Source: an uncultured Pelagibacteraceae bacterium (GTDB lineage Bacteria > Pseudomonadota > Alphaproteobacteria > Pelagibacterales > Pelagibacteraceae). From it: a DNA stretch of 64,000 nt. The translations under genes were made by a program, and so were the position numbers. The stretch covers positions 62,001 through 126,000 of the forward strand of contig CACLSS010000001.1 in the NCBI GenBank assembly GCA_902609645.1. The letters run 5' to 3'. Every line of letters starts with the position of its first letter. The stretch's first letter is position 1. Shown here piece by piece: positions 8,450 through 19,215 of the stretch. The notes below the pieces were generated by a model that worked only from the letters and a program-made list of their open reading frames with translations, searched no databases and had not been told where the DNA came from.

Positions 8450-9190
8450 ATGCAAACTACTGAAAGAATAAATCGTATAAAAAACTGGATTATTGATTAC
8501 TGTAAAAATATGCCTATGGAGGCAAAAACATTAGTAATTGGTGTTTCAGGAGGTATAGACTCCTCAGTGACAAGCACACTTTGTGCTCTTACAGGAAAAA
8601 AAACGATTATACTTTCAATGCCTATCAACCAAATAAAAGACCAACATAGTCTAAGTCTTAAGCATCAGGAATGGTTAAAAAATAAGTTTAAAAATGTAGA
8701 AGGACACATAATTAAACTTGATAATGTCTTTGATAATTTTAAAAATAGTTTATCAAACTTTAAAAATAATCATGGACTAGCTAATTCTAGAGCTAGATTA
8801 AGAATGACAACACTTTATCAAGTTGCTGCATCTAACAATGGTATAGTTGTGGGAACTGGAAACAAAGTAGAGGATTTTGGAGTTGGTTTTTATACAAAAT
8901 ACGGTGATGGAGGAGTTGATATTTCTCCAATAGCTGACTGCACAAAAACACAAGTTTGGGAGATGGGAAAATCACTAGGCATCATAAAAGAAATAATTGA
9001 GGCAGAACCAACCGATGGTTTGTGGGACGATGGAAGAACCGATACAAATCAGTTAGGTATGTCTTATGATGAGCTTGAAAAAGCTATGATGGACAAAACT
9101 AGTGAAGGTTATAGTAAGTATCTTGAAATTAGAAAAAAAAATCTACACAAGATGAATCCTATACCTGTTTGTATGATGGAAGATGAATAA
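8450..9190 (+). CDS. nadE: NAD+ synthase, ammonia-dependent
   Basis: NadE amidates nicotinic acid adenine dinucleotide to NAD+ using ATP. The PP-loop SGGIDSS lies near residue 35, and the family motifs GTGNKVEDFGVGFYTKYGDGGVD-like and EPTDGLWDDGRTDT are present (only parts quoted). At 246 residues it has no glutaminase (nitrilase) domain, so it should use free ammonia or a separate amidotransferase. The 3' end overlaps cysS by 8 bases. nadK, the next enzyme toward NADP, is encoded at 37281. Confidence 0.93.
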   Translation: MQTTERINRIKNWIIDYCKNMPMEAKTLVIGVSGGIDSSVTSTLCALTGKKTIILSMPINQIKDQHSLSLKHQEWLKNKFKNVEGHIIKLDNVFDNFKNSLSNFKNNHGLANSRARLRMTTLYQVAASNNGIVVGTGNKVEDFGVGFYTKYGDGGVDISPIADCTKTQVWEMGKSLGIIKEIIEAEPTDGLWDDGRTDTNQLGMSYDELEKAMMDKTSEGYSKYLEIRKKNLHKMNPIPVCMMEDE

Positions 9191-10541
9191 ACAATTAAAT
9201 ATATTTAATACTCTTTCAGGAAAAAAAGAAAAATTTATACCTATTAACACAGGTAAGGTTGGGATGTATGTTTGTGGACCAACCGTTTACGATTTTCCAC
9301 ATATTGGAAACGCAAGACCACTTGTTGTTTTTGATGTTCTGTTTAGATTGCTAAAAAAACTAAATGGCAAAGATAAAGTTACTTATGTAAGAAATATTAC
9401 TGATATTGATGATAAAATTATTGAGGCCTCTAAAAATAAAAAAATTCCAATAGATAAGCTTACAAATGATATTACAAAAAACTTTCACGAAGATTGTAAA
9501 TATTTAAATTGTTTAAAACCAAATTTTGAACCAAGAGCTACCGAACATATTAAAGGCATGATTAGTATGACAGAAAATTTATTGAATAATAAACATGCCT
9601 ATGAAAAAGATAAACATGTCTATTTTTCAGTAAACTCTTTTAAAAATTATGGAAAGTTATCTAATAAGAAACCTGGTGAGCTTGAGGCAGGTTCAAGAGT
9701 AGAGATTTCAAAATTAAAAAACAATCCATTAGATTTTGTTCTTTGGAAACCATCTTCCACAGATGATCCTGGCTGGGATTCTCCATGGGGCAGGGGTAGA
9801 CCAGGTTGGCATCTCGAATGTTCAGTTATGAGTGAAAAATATTTAGGAAAAAATTTTGACATTCATGGAGGTGGGTTAGATCTTGTATTTCCTCATCATG
9901 AAAATGAATTAGCTCAGTCTTGTTGTGCAAACAAAACAGATAAATTTGCAAACTATTGGTTACACAATGGTTATGTTACTTATAATAAAGAGAAGATGTC
10001 CAAATCATTAGGTAATATAGTCACTATACAAAAAATGAAAAATAAAATTAATGGTCAAGTTATTCGTTTGGCATTATTGAGCTCTCATTACAAACAACCA
10101 TTAGATTGGAACGAAAAGTTAGTTAATGAAAGTCAGAGTACCCTTGATAAATGGTACAGCTTATACGAACCGGTTAAAGAAAGTAATTTAGATGAAAATT
10201 TAGTAGGTCCACTCCTAGAGGATTTAAATACACCGGGGTTTATTTCAAAACTACATTTATTATACGAAAAAGCTTCAAAAGGCGACAAGTCTTCCAAAAA
10301 ACTTTTTCTTGAGGGTTGTAAGTTAATTGGATTAATGGAGGAAAATCAGGAGTCTTGGAAAAATTTTAAAAAAACAAAAATAAATATTGATGAAAATACA
10401 ATTGAACTAAAAATTAAGGAAAGAGAAAATGCTAGAAAAAAAGGTAATTATAAATTGGCTGATGATATAAGAAAAGAGTTAGAAGAGAACGGGATTTCAA
10501 TTGAAGATAAAAACAACAAAACGATATGGAAATATAAATGA
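9183..10541 (+). CDS. cysS: Cysteinyl-tRNA synthetase
   Basis: This class Ia synthetase charges tRNA-Cys. C31 in the CGPTVYD segment is the first zinc ligand. The HIGH-type motif is PHIGN (residues 39-43), later zinc ligands are in LECSVMS and HHENE, and the KMSKS loop is KEKMSKSLGN. The 452-residue length is normal. The ATG lies 8 bases inside the end of nadE, and the stop overlaps the start of cimA, so translation is probably coupled across nadE-cysS-cimA-trmJ. Confidence 0.97.
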   Translation: MNKQLNIFNTLSGKKEKFIPINTGKVGMYVCGPTVYDFPHIGNARPLVVFDVLFRLLKKLNGKDKVTYVRNITDIDDKIIEASKNKKIPIDKLTNDITKNFHEDCKYLNCLKPNFEPRATEHIKGMISMTENLLNNKHAYEKDKHVYFSVNSFKNYGKLSNKKPGELEAGSRVEISKLKNNPLDFVLWKPSSTDDPGWDSPWGRGRPGWHLECSVMSEKYLGKNFDIHGGGLDLVFPHHENELAQSCCANKTDKFANYWLHNGYVTYNKEKMSKSLGNIVTIQKMKNKINGQVIRLALLSSHYKQPLDWNEKLVNESQSTLDKWYSLYEPVKESNLDENLVGPLLEDLNTPGFISKLHLLYEKASKGDKSSKKLFLEGCKLIGLMEENQESWKNFKKTKINIDENTIELKIKERENARKKGNYKLADDIRKELEENGISIEDKNNKTIWKYK

Positions 10542-12139
10542 GTAAAGAAAAAATATATATTTTTGATACAACTTTAAGAGATGGAGCCCAGACTGAGGGT
10601 GTGAATTTTTCTATAGATGAAAAAAATAAAATCGCTAAATCACTCTCAGAACTTGGTGTAGATTATTTAGAGGGCGGGTGGCCAGGAGCAAATACATTAG
10701 ACACTACTTTTTTTAATAAACCTCCGAGTCTCGGCAATACAGTCTTAACTGCTTTCGGAATGACAAAAAAAAGTGGAAGAAGCGCACAAAATGATCCAGG
10801 TTTATCTGCTATTTTAAACTCTAATACACCTGCTGTATGTTTAGTAGGGAAATCTTGGGATTTCCATGTGGATGTTGCTTTAGGCATCACCAATAAAGAA
10901 AATTTAGAAAACATAAAAGAGTCAGCAAAATTATTTGTCAAAAATAAAAAAGAATTCATGTTTGATGCTGAGCATTTTTTTGATGGTTATAAAAATAATC
11001 CAGATTATGCAATAAATTGCTTAAAAACTGCTTATGACGAAGGGGCAAGATGGATTGTTCTTTGTGATACAAATGGAGGTACTCTTCCACATGAAGTAGG
11101 AGAAATTGTTTCAAAAGTTTCTAAAGTTATACCGGGTAAAAATTTAGGTATCCATGCACATAACGATACTGAAAATGCAGTAGCAAACTCTTTAATTGCA
11201 ATTTTATCTGGCGCAAGACAAGTACAAGGAACAATTAATGGTCTTGGCGAAAGATGTGGTAATGCAAATTTAATGTCAGTAATTCCGACATTAGTTCTAA
11301 AAGAATCCTTTTCAAAAAAATTCGAGATAGGTATTAAAAAAGAAAAAATAAAGAAATTAACTGAATGTTCTAGATTACTTGATGAAATTTTAAATAGAAA
11401 ATCAAATAGACATGCAGCTTATGTTGGTGCATCAGCTTTTTCCCATAAGGGTGGTCTTCATGTATCTGCAGTAACAAAAGATCCTAAAACTTATGAACAT
11501 ATAACTCCGGGTTCAGTTGGAAATTTTAGGAATATTGTTGTCTCTGATCAGTCAGGTAAGTCTAATATAATGTCTAGACTAGAAAAATATGGAATTAAAA
11601 TAGATAAAAATGATCCAAAGGTTCAAAGCTTACTCGATGAAGTTAAAGAAAGAGAGTTCGCAGGTTATTCTTATGATGGTGCTGATGCATCATTTGAATT
11701 ATTAGCAAGACGTCTTTTAGGTGAAATACCAAAATACTTAACAATTTCAAAATATGATGTTTCCGTAAAAAGAGATTCAAAAGATAAAATTAATTCTTTC
11801 GCAAAAGCACACATATTAGTTGATGGTAAGGAAATTATTTGTGAAGGATCAGGAAATGGACCGGTAAATGCATTAGATAACGCAATTAGATCAAATGTTG
11901 ATAAGGTCGGAAAGTATTCAAAATATTTAATGGATCTAAAGTTAGTTGACTATAAAGTTAGAATTTTAAACACTGGAACAAATGCAACTACTAGGGTTTC
12001 AATAGAAAGCACTGACAAAGATGGAAAAAACTGGTTCACTATTGGGGTGTCACCAAATATTATCGATGCATCTTTTAAAGCATTAATAGATAGCTTGGAT
12101 TATAAACTTTATAAGGAAAAAGCTCCTGCTAATGATTAA
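10538..12139 (+). CDS. cimA: (R)-citramalate synthase
   Basis: The enzyme condenses acetyl-CoA and pyruvate to citramalate, giving a threonine-independent route to 2-oxobutyrate and isoleucine. The HMGL/LeuA TIM barrel begins with IFDTTLRDGAQTEG (catalytic Arg and metal Asp near residues 10-14). HAHNDTENA supplies further metal ligands and GERCGNANL follows. A LeuA-type regulatory dimer domain fills roughly residues 400-533. The length (533) and the DGAQTEG wording fit the CimA type rather than LeuA or NifV. The start overlaps cysS by 4 bases and the end overlaps trmJ by 8. Confidence 0.9.
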   Translation: MSKEKIYIFDTTLRDGAQTEGVNFSIDEKNKIAKSLSELGVDYLEGGWPGANTLDTTFFNKPPSLGNTVLTAFGMTKKSGRSAQNDPGLSAILNSNTPAVCLVGKSWDFHVDVALGITNKENLENIKESAKLFVKNKKEFMFDAEHFFDGYKNNPDYAINCLKTAYDEGARWIVLCDTNGGTLPHEVGEIVSKVSKVIPGKNLGIHAHNDTENAVANSLIAILSGARQVQGTINGLGERCGNANLMSVIPTLVLKESFSKKFEIGIKKEKIKKLTECSRLLDEILNRKSNRHAAYVGASAFSHKGGLHVSAVTKDPKTYEHITPGSVGNFRNIVVSDQSGKSNIMSRLEKYGIKIDKNDPKVQSLLDEVKEREFAGYSYDGADASFELLARRLLGEIPKYLTISKYDVSVKRDSKDKINSFAKAHILVDGKEIICEGSGNGPVNALDNAIRSNVDKVGKYSKYLMDLKLVDYKVRILNTGTNATTRVSIESTDKDGKNWFTIGVSPNIIDASFKALIDSLDYKLYKEKAPAND

Positions 12140-12836
12140 TAGCCCTGGTTTTTTACTTGTGAATCCTCAATTACCCGAAAATATAGGTTTTTGTGCAAGA
12201 GCAATAAAAAATTTTGGTTTTAAGAGGCTAGATATAATAAATCCCAAAGAAAAATGGCCAAATAAAAAAGCAATAGCAACTTCAGTTGGAGCTAAAGATA
12301 TTTTAAAAAAAACTAAAATTTTTCCATCTGTCAAAGATGCAACAAAAAATTATGATATAATATACGCTTCATCAGCACGCAAAAGAGATATAAATAAAAA
12401 GCATCTTTCATTTAAAAAATTTATTGATAGCATTAAAAAAAATAAAAATAAAAAAATTGGTATTTTATTTGGTCCAGAAGCCTCAGGGTTATCAAATGAA
12501 GATATTTCATATTCTAATTATATTTTTAAAATACCAGTTAGTAAAAATTTTGAGTCTCTTAATTTATCTCATAGTTTAATCATAGTTTGTTTTGAATTAT
12601 TTAAGATAATTAAACCTAGTTTTTTAAACAAACATAAAAAATTAAACGATATTGCTAGCAAAAAAAGATTTAATGTATTTTTTGATTTCTTACAGAAATC
12701 ACTTGAGAGAAAAGGTTTTTTCGTACCAACCGAAAAGAAAAAGGCTATGCTTATTAATCTTAGAAATATTTTTGGAAGAATTGAGTTAAGTAACAAAGAA
12801 TTAAGGATTTTATCAAGTGTTTTTAGTAAATTATAA
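12132..12836 (+). CDS. trmJ: tRNA/rRNA 2'-O-methyltransferase, TrmJ-like (SpoU family)
   Basis: The 234-residue SPOUT (trefoil-knot) enzyme shows motif 1 NPQLPENIGFCARAI, motif 2 ILFGPEASGLSNEDI and motif 3 SLNLSHSLIIV. The motif 1 wording and C-terminal helical extension match TrmJ, which 2'-O-methylates position 32 of tRNAs. A rRNA target cannot be excluded from sequence alone. It is the last gene of the nadE-cysS-cimA-trmJ run, and a candidate promoter for rpsD begins right after its stop. Confidence 0.86.
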   Translation: MINSPGFLLVNPQLPENIGFCARAIKNFGFKRLDIINPKEKWPNKKAIATSVGAKDILKKTKIFPSVKDATKNYDIIYASSARKRDINKKHLSFKKFIDSIKKNKNKKIGILFGPEASGLSNEDISYSNYIFKIPVSKNFESLNLSHSLIIVCFELFKIIKPSFLNKHKKLNDIASKKRFNVFFDFLQKSLERKGFFVPTEKKKAMLINLRNIFGRIELSNKELRILSSVFSKL

Positions 12837-12842
12837 GAGTAA

Positions 12843-12870
12843 TTGACAAATTTATAAGAACTATTATAAA
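12843..12870 (+). promoter_or_regulatory. Candidate sigma-70 promoter of rpsD
   Basis: TTGACA at 12843-12848 and TATAAA at 12865-12870 are separated by 16 bases. Transcription would start around 12877, only about 3 bases before the rpsD ATG, implying a nearly leaderless message. The call is by eye in very AT-rich DNA. Confidence 0.5.
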
Positions 12871-12879
12871 GATTTTTTT

Positions 12880-13497
12880 ATGACAAAACGTATAAACGCA
12901 AAACATAAGGTAGATAGAAGGCTTAAAGTCAACTTGTGGGGTCGTCCTAAAAGTCCCTTTAATACAAGAAATTATCCTCCAGGCCAGCATGGACAAGCTA
13001 GAAAAGGTAAACCTACCGATTATGGTATTCAGCTTAACGCAAAACAGAAGTTAAAATCTTATTATGGTAATATTAACGAAAGACAGTTTAGAAATGTTTA
13101 CAGAAAAGCTTTAAAGAGGAAAGGTGATACAACAGAAAATTTAGTCGGGCTTTTAGAGACTAGATTAGACACAATCATTTATAGAGCAAAGTTTGCTCCG
13201 ACAGTTTTTTCGGCAAGACAGCTAATCAATCATGGTCATTTCAAAGTAAATAAAAAGAAAGTTAATATCTCAAGCTACACAGTTAAAGAAAATGATTTAA
13301 TTGAAGTAAAGGATAAATCAAAAACTCTTTTAATTATAGAGGGATGTTTAAATAGCAAGGAAAGAGATGTACCAGAATATATTCAACATGATAGCAAAAA
13401 TAAAACAGCAAAATTAGTTAGAGTACCAAAGTTCGCAGATATTCCTTATCCAACAGTAATGGAACCCAAACTAGTAATTGAATATTATTCAAGATAA
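12880..13497 (+). CDS. rpsD: 30S ribosomal protein S4
   Basis: The 205-residue primary 16S rRNA binder of the small subunit body has an N-terminal segment [19 protein letters not shown] and a central S4 RNA-binding domain starting [12 protein letters not shown]. It lacks the four-Cys zinc form found in some bacteria. It lies outside the main ribosomal cluster, as is usual in Alphaproteobacteria. It has its own promoter candidate and converges with grxD, overlapping by 9 bases. Confidence 0.97.
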   Translation: MTKRINAKHKVDRRLKVNLWGRPKSPFNTRNYPPGQHGQARKGKPTDYGIQLNAKQKLKSYYGNINERQFRNVYRKALKRKGDTTENLVGLLETRLDTIIYRAKFAPTVFSARQLINHGHFKVNKKKVNISSYTVKENDLIEVKDKSKTLLIIEGCLNSKERDVPEYIQHDSKNKTAKLVRVPKFADIPYPTVMEPKLVIEYYSR

Positions 13498-13812
13498 TAA
13501 AGATTTTTCCTCAAAAAGTTTTTTGAGTTCACCTTTTTCAAACATCTCTTTAATAATGTCACATCCTCCAACAAATTCACCTTTGACATAAAGCTGTGGT
13601 ATTGTTGGCCAGTCGGTAAAATCTTTAATTCCTTGTCTTAGTTCATCACTAACTAAAACATTAACTCCTTCAAATTTAACACTTAAATGTTTTAAAATAT
13701 TTGTAACAGCCATAGAAAAACCACACTGTGGCGCATCAGGCGTACCTTTCATAAACAGAACTATATCGTTAGATGAAATTATATCTTTTATCTTCTGATT
13801 TATCTCACTCAT
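13489..13812 (-). CDS. grxD: Monothiol glutaredoxin (Grx4 type)
   Basis: The 107-residue protein carries the monothiol CGFS active site in the stretch PQCGFSMAV, preceded by KGTPD, and the glutathione-binding [19 protein letters not shown]. This class binds and delivers [2Fe-2S] clusters and works with BolA. bolA is immediately upstream, overlapping by 4 bases, which supports a Grx4-BolA partnership. It is the last gene of the minus-strand sfsA-to-grxD series. Confidence 0.95.
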   Translation of the reverse strand: MSEINQKIKDIISSNDIVLFMKGTPDAPQCGFSMAVTNILKHLSVKFEGVNVLVSDELRQGIKDFTDWPTIPQLYVKGEFVGGCDIIKEMFEKGELKKLFEEKSLLS

Positions 13813-14042
13813 TTTTCTTCCTCAGTAATTAATGCCAGGGCATGAAGCTCATTACCCATTTTTCCTTTCAAGGCTTTATATACCATTTTATGCTGTTCAA
13901 CTCTAGATTTACCATTAAAAACTTTTGAGATTATTTTTGCTGAATAGTGATTATTATCTCCCATTGTGTCTTTTAACTCAAGAGATGCATCTGGGAAAGC
14001 ATTCATTATCATCTTAGATATTTCATCTTTAGTTAATGGCAT
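13809..14042 (-). CDS. bolA: BolA family protein
   Basis: The 77-residue protein has the BolA/IbaG fold signature: a N-terminal helix, D-x-S-L-E-L-K-D, an H-Y-S-A segment and the [14 protein letters not shown] motif carrying the conserved His. BolA proteins form cluster-bridged heterodimers with monothiol glutaredoxins. The gene overlaps purL upstream by 14 bases and grxD downstream by 4, so it is translationally coupled to both. Confidence 0.95.
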   Translation of the reverse strand: MPLTKDEISKMIMNAFPDASLELKDTMGDNNHYSAKIISKVFNGKSRVEQHKMVYKALKGKMGNELHALALITEEEK

Positions 14043-16221
14043 TGAATTTTTTAAACCACTTATTGTTGTTTTTATAAAGCTCTTCAGTTTTTATACTAAA
14101 AGTTTTACTTAACTCAAATATGTCATTTTGTACTTCTGCAACAACTTCGTAAAAAATATTGCTTTTTTTTAGTATACTCTCAACTTTTTTAAGATTATCT
14201 ACTTCAATTTCTATTAAATATCTTCCTTGATCCTCTGCAAAAAAATATTCATTCAAATCTGTAAACTTTTTAGGCCTCAATATCTTTAACCCCAACATAG
14301 ATGCCATAGACATTTCTGCTAAACTGATTAGAATTCCGCCAGAAGAAACGTCATGGCACGATGTTATTAAATTTTGATTAATTAAATTTAAAATAGATTG
14401 TCCATTATTTTTCTCATTAGTTAAATTTATTTCAGGAGGAGATCCTTCATTAGCTGAATAAATTTCTCTCATAAAAGAACTTTGACCTAAATGACCCAAT
14501 GTTTTTCCTACTATAATAATTAAATTGCCAACTTTTTTTGTTTTCATATTGATAATTTTATTTAAATTATCGAACAAGCCTATACCTCCGATCACAGGAG
14601 TTGGGAAAATACTTTTTGAGTTTGTTTCATTATAAAAAGAGACATTACCAGACACTACTGGAAAATTTAAAAATTCACAGGCCTCTTTCATACCGTTTAT
14701 ACATTCAACGAATTCTCCCATCACATCTGGTTTTTCTGGACTACCGAAGTTTAAACAATTTGTGATAGCTAATGGTTTTGAGCCAACAGAAATTAGATTT
14801 CTCCAATTTTCACAAACAATTTGTTTCCCTCCGCTTTTAGGATCTGAGCTACAATAATTTGCTGAAGAGTCTACCGATATTGATATAGCTTTATTTTTGT
14901 TATGAACTCTCACAACCGCAGCATCTCCACCAGATTTTTGTATTGTATCACACATAACGACTTGATCGTACTGATCGGTAATCCAACTTTTATTTGAATG
15001 ATCTGGGGAGGATAAAATTTTTATTAACGCATCTTCTATTTTAATTTTTTTCAGATCATATTTATTCAAATTATTTTTTTTAATTTTAGGCTTATTCCAT
15101 TTCCTTTCATACTGTGGAGCTTCATCTGCTAGTGCTCGTATCGGTATATCTGCAACTATTTTGCTATCAAAATTTAAAACTAAACGATTAGTTTCTGTAG
15201 TTTTTCCAATTACTACAAAATCTAAGTCCCATTTATCAAATATTTTTTTAGCTTTTTTTTCTTTTTTTTCGTCAAGTATTATTAGCATTCTTTCCTGACT
15301 TTCTGACAACATCATCTCATAAGGAGACATATTATTTTCTCTACATGGAACTTTATTTAAATCTAACTCAATCCCAAGTTTGCCTTTCGATGCCATTTCG
15401 ATGCTTGATGATGTTAGACCAGCTGCACCCATATCTTGAATTGAAATAATAGAGTTTTCCTTCATTAATTCTAAACACGCCTCAAGTAAAAGCTTTTCAG
15501 TAAACGGGTCTCCTACTTGAACTGTTGGTTTTTTTTCTTCAGAGTTTTCATCAAACTCTGCAGAAGCCATAGTTGCTCCATGAATTCCATCTCGACCAGT
15601 TTTTGAGCCAACATAAACTACTGGTTTATTAATTCCTTTTGCTTTTGAGTAAAAAATTTTATTTTTATTTGCATGTCCCACAGCCATTGCATTAACCAAA
15701 ATATTTTCATTGTAAGTGCTATTAAACTTAGTTTCCCCACCAACCGTAGGTATACCAACTGAGTTTCCGTAACCACCAATTCCTGAAACGACACCATTCA
15801 ATAAGTTTTGAGTATTTTTATTTGTTGGTGAGCCAAAGTGAATTGAGTTCATCAAAGCTATCGGTCTAGCTCCCATTGTAAAAACATCTCTTAAAATTCC
15901 ACCAACCCCAGTAGCTGCTCCTTGATAAGGTTCAATAAACGAAGGGTGATTATGACTTTCTATTTTAAAAATAATTGCATCATCATCTCCAATATCAATG
16001 ACACCAGCATTTTCGCCAGGCCCCTGGATCACTATATTGTTTTTTGTAGGCAATTTTTTAAGGTGAATCTTTGAGGATTTGTAAGAACAATGTTCATTCC
16101 ACATAGCAGAGAAAATTCCAAGTTCTAATAAATTTGCTTCTCTTCCCAAAAGTTCTTTAATTTTATTATATTCTTCTAATTTTAAACCATGTTTTTCAAT
16201 CTGTTCTTTATTAATTTTCAT
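14029..16221 (-). CDS. purL: Phosphoribosylformylglycinamidine synthase, large subunit
   Basis: This is the small-type PurL (730 residues), which needs separate PurQ and PurS; both are encoded just upstream. It converts FGAR to FGAM with ATP and ammonia from PurQ. Visible motifs include [33 protein letters not shown], the [11 protein letters not shown] stretch, and the second AIRS-like half with GNVSFYNET and the HDVSSGG motif. The gap to purQ is one base, and the 3' end overlaps bolA. Confidence 0.97.
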   Translation of the reverse strand: MKINKEQIEKHGLKLEEYNKIKELLGREANLLELGIFSAMWNEHCSYKSSKIHLKKLPTKNNIVIQGPGENAGVIDIGDDDAIIFKIESHNHPSFIEPYQGAATGVGGILRDVFTMGARPIALMNSIHFGSPTNKNTQNLLNGVVSGIGGYGNSVGIPTVGGETKFNSTYNENILVNAMAVGHANKNKIFYSKAKGINKPVVYVGSKTGRDGIHGATMASAEFDENSEEKKPTVQVGDPFTEKLLLEACLELMKENSIISIQDMGAAGLTSSSIEMASKGKLGIELDLNKVPCRENNMSPYEMMLSESQERMLIILDEKKEKKAKKIFDKWDLDFVVIGKTTETNRLVLNFDSKIVADIPIRALADEAPQYERKWNKPKIKKNNLNKYDLKKIKIEDALIKILSSPDHSNKSWITDQYDQVVMCDTIQKSGGDAAVVRVHNKNKAISISVDSSANYCSSDPKSGGKQIVCENWRNLISVGSKPLAITNCLNFGSPEKPDVMGEFVECINGMKEACEFLNFPVVSGNVSFYNETNSKSIFPTPVIGGIGLFDNLNKIINMKTKKVGNLIIIVGKTLGHLGQSSFMREIYSANEGSPPEINLTNEKNNGQSILNLINQNLITSCHDVSSGGILISLAEMSMASMLGLKILRPKKFTDLNEYFFAEDQGRYLIEIEVDNLKKVESILKKSNIFYEVVAEVQNDIFELSKTFSIKTEELYKNNNKWFKKFNAIN

Positions 16222-16222
16222 T

Positions 16223-16900
16223 TTAATTCATTAAACTCAAAAAAAGCGGAAGACCATCTTCATTAGAACATGTTTTATCGGCCATTCTCTCTGGATGAGG
16301 CATCATACCTAAAATATTTTTATTTTTATTAAAAATTCCAGCTATATTATTTAAAGAACCGTTTGGATTTGTTTTTGGGTTTATATTTCCTTCTTTATCA
16401 CAATACTTTATAGGTATTAAATCATTGTCTTCCAACTCATCTAAATGTTTTTTATCAGTAAAAAAATTACCTTCATTATGAGCTATATTAAGTTCTAATA
16501 TTTCATTTTTTTTATATTTGTTAAAAAACTTATTTTTATTTGATTGAATTTTTATAAAAATATTTTTTGATATAAATTTTAAACCTGAATTTCTTAAAAG
16601 TGCACCCTTAAGAAGACCACATTCAATAAGGATTTGAAAACCATTACAAATACCAAGTATTAAAGACCCACGCTCTCCAGCTTTTATAACCTCATTTAAT
16701 ATATTTGATTTAGCAGCTATGGCGCCAGATCTAAGATAATCACCGTATGAAAAACCTCCGGGTACAACAATAAGATCTGATTTTGGCAGGACGTTTTCCT
16801 TATGCCATATCATAGAGTTTTTGAATTGTAATTTTTCTAATGCAACCGCTATGTCCCTATCACAATTTGATCCAGGAAAAACTATTACTGATGATTTCAT
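16223..16900 (-). CDS. purQ: Phosphoribosylformylglycinamidine synthase, glutaminase subunit
   Basis: This class I glutamine amidotransferase (225 residues) supplies ammonia to PurL. The nucleophile is in GICNGFQIL, the N-terminal FPGSNCDRD is typical of PurQ, and the His-x-Glu of the triad is in MMPHPERM. It overlaps purS by 4 bases and is followed by purL after one base. Confidence 0.97.
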   Translation of the reverse strand: MKSSVIVFPGSNCDRDIAVALEKLQFKNSMIWHKENVLPKSDLIVVPGGFSYGDYLRSGAIAAKSNILNEVIKAGERGSLILGICNGFQILIECGLLKGALLRNSGLKFISKNIFIKIQSNKNKFFNKYKKNEILELNIAHNEGNFFTDKKHLDELEDNDLIPIKYCDKEGNINPKTNPNGSLNNIAGIFNKNKNILGMMPHPERMADKTCSNEDGLPLFLSLMN

Positions 16901-17139
16901 TCTGTTTTGCTAATTTTAAAATCCTCAATGATTTGATTAACCAATAGTTTTTCACACATTTCTTTAACTTGATTATGTGCTTTAGAGGAATCTTTTTCTT
17001 TTAAATCAATTTCAAAAAACTTTCCTTGTCTAACTTGACTTAGATTATTCATACCCATATTTTTTAAAGTTTGACTTACTACTTTACCCTGAGGATCTAG
17101 CACATCTTTTTTCAAAGTGACTGTTACTGCAAATTTCAA
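16897..17139 (-). CDS. purS: Phosphoribosylformylglycinamidine synthase, PurS subunit
   Basis: The 80-residue PurS bridges PurL and PurQ in the FGAM synthase complex. The beta-alpha-beta signature VTVTLKKDVLDPQGKVV and the later VRQGKFFEIDL are clear. It sits between purC (1-base gap) and purQ (4-base overlap). Confidence 0.94.
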   Translation of the reverse strand: MKFAVTVTLKKDVLDPQGKVVSQTLKNMGMNNLSQVRQGKFFEIDLKEKDSSKAHNQVKEMCEKLLVNQIIEDFKISKTE

Positions 17140-17140
17140 T

Positions 17141-17926
17141 TTATCTTTTTTTTATATTTATCGATGTAGGCTTTTTAAAATTTACTTCACTAACGTTGGT
17201 CGTTTCTGGAACTATACCAAGTCTTCTAGCAACTTCTTGGTAAGCTTGAATTATATTTCCCAAATCTTTTCTAAATCTATCTTTATCTAATTTTTTTTCA
17301 CTTTTAATATCCCAGAGTCTACAAGTATCAGGGCTAATTTCGTCTGCAAGTATGACCTCTTTCTGATCGTTATTCCAAATTCTTCCAAATTCCAATTTAA
17401 AGTCTACAAGTTTAATGCCTATACCTCGAAACATACCCGACATAAAATCATTAATTCTAAAAGTCATTTCCTCAATTATTTTTATTTCCTCTTTAGTTGC
17501 CCAATTGAATGCAAATATATGCTCTTTTGCAATAAGGGGATCGTCAAGCTCATCTTTTTTATAACAAAATTCAATTAAAGGTTTTTCAAGAACAGTTCCA
17601 TCAGTAACACCCAATCTTTTAGTAAGAGACCCAGTAGCGATATTTCTTACTATAACTTCTATAGGTATGATCTCAACAAGCTTTATAAGTTGCTCTCGCA
17701 TATTAAGTCTTTTTACCAAATGATTTTTAATACCGACTTGATTTAAATTATTTAAAATATGCTCTGATATTCGATTGTTTAATACACCTTTGCCTTCAAC
17801 TGTAGCTTTTTTTTTATTATTAAAAGCTGTTGCATCGTCTTTGAAATGTTGTATTGCCAAACCTTTCTCTTTAGTTTCGTAGATTATTTTGGCTTTTCCT
17901 TCGTAAAGTTTTTTACCTTTGTTCAT
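17141..17926 (-). CDS. purC: SAICAR synthetase
   Basis: PurC ligates aspartate to CAIR in purine synthesis. The 261-residue protein has the N-terminal ATP loop [12 protein letters not shown], the VRNIATGSL segment, and VDFKLEFGR followed by [13 protein letters not shown], all family signatures. The start overlaps the stop of purB by 4 bases. Confidence 0.97.
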   Translation of the reverse strand: MNKGKKLYEGKAKIIYETKEKGLAIQHFKDDATAFNNKKKATVEGKGVLNNRISEHILNNLNQVGIKNHLVKRLNMREQLIKLVEIIPIEVIVRNIATGSLTKRLGVTDGTVLEKPLIEFCYKKDELDDPLIAKEHIFAFNWATKEEIKIIEEMTFRINDFMSGMFRGIGIKLVDFKLEFGRIWNNDQKEVILADEISPDTCRLWDIKSEKKLDKDRFRKDLGNIIQAYQEVARRLGIVPETTNVSEVNFKKPTSINIKKR

Positions 17927-19215
17927 TTTAGTACTCTACTAAAAATTACATTAATTTTCTTAGTATGATAACCAAAATCAAATAAGTTTTTTAAATTATT
18001 AACAGTTATTATGTCCTTAATTTTTTTATCTTCCATCAAACTATCGTAAAAAGATATATTCTGGTCAATTGCTTTAAGAGCACATTTTTGTACAATTCTG
18101 TAAGCAACTTCTCTTTTAAGTCCCTTTTCTGTAAGAAAAAGCATTACCCTTTGTGAAAAAAATAATCCTTTTGTTAAATCTAAATTTTTTTTCATATTAT
18201 TCTTATTTATTTTCATAGAATTAACTACCTCACTCATTCTGTTTAAAGCAAAATCTAGAGTTACAGTTGCATCTGGACCAATATTTCTCTCAACACTTGA
18301 GTGTGAAATATCTCTTTCATGCCACAACGCAACGTTTTCCATTGCTGGTATTACCATTGACCTAATTAATCTTGCTAAACCGGTTAAATTCTCGCTTAGG
18401 ACTGGATTTTTTTTATGAGGCATTGCAGATGAACCCATTTGTTTTTTTTTAAAAAACTCATAAACTTCTGCAACTTCTGTTCTTTGTAAATTTCGTATTT
18501 CGACAGAAAATCTTTCAATAGAACTCGCAATTATACCCAACACTGAAAAAAAATGAGCATGCCTGTCTCTTGGAATAATTTGTGTTGAAATTGGTTCAAT
18601 TTTTAATTTTAATTTGTTCGCAACAAACTTTTCAATTCTTGGATCTATATTTGCAAACGTTCCAACAGCGCCAGAAATTGCGCAAGTTGAAATATCTTCA
18701 ATAGCACTTTCCAGTCTTTTTTTATTTCTTGTGAATTCTGCATAATAAGTAAGAAGTTTAAGCCCAAATGTTGTTGGCTCCGCATGTATACCGTGGCTTC
18801 TACCAATACAAAGAGTAAATTTGTGTTTTATTGATTGTTTTTTAATTGCACTTAATAAACTATCAATATCTTTAAGAAGTATTTCTCCAGATTGTTTAAG
18901 CTGTAAATTAAAACAAGTATCTAACACATCTGATGACGTCATCCCCTTGTGTAAAAATCTTCCCTCTTTTCCTGACCTTTCCATTATGGAACTTAGAAAA
19001 GCAATCACATCATGTCTAACCTTGCCTTCAATTTTTAAAATTTTTTTTACGTCTATTTTTGATTTAGATTTAACCTTTTTATAAACACCCTTTGGTATTA
19101 GTTTGTATTTTTCCATTGCCAAAGCCGCTGCAAGTTCAATGTCTAACCAAATTTTATATCTATTATGATCTTGCCAGATTTTTTTTACTTCTTCTCTAGA
19201 GTATCTTTCAATCAT
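17923..19215 (-). CDS. purB: Adenylosuccinate lyase
   Basis: PurB acts twice in purine synthesis, splitting SAICAR and adenylosuccinate with release of fumarate. The fumarase/aspartase superfamily signature [11 protein letters not shown] is present, as are [13 protein letters not shown] (catalytic His region) and TSSDVLDT. The 430-residue length is typical of the short bacterial form. It overlaps map by 4 bases upstream and purC by 4 bases downstream. Confidence 0.96.
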   Translation of the reverse strand: MIERYSREEVKKIWQDHNRYKIWLDIELAAALAMEKYKLIPKGVYKKVKSKSKIDVKKILKIEGKVRHDVIAFLSSIMERSGKEGRFLHKGMTSSDVLDTCFNLQLKQSGEILLKDIDSLLSAIKKQSIKHKFTLCIGRSHGIHAEPTTFGLKLLTYYAEFTRNKKRLESAIEDISTCAISGAVGTFANIDPRIEKFVANKLKLKIEPISTQIIPRDRHAHFFSVLGIIASSIERFSVEIRNLQRTEVAEVYEFFKKKQMGSSAMPHKKNPVLSENLTGLARLIRSMVIPAMENVALWHERDISHSSVERNIGPDATVTLDFALNRMSEVVNSMKINKNNMKKNLDLTKGLFFSQRVMLFLTEKGLKREVAYRIVQKCALKAIDQNISFYDSLMEDKKIKDIITVNNLKNLFDFGYHTKKINVIFSRVLK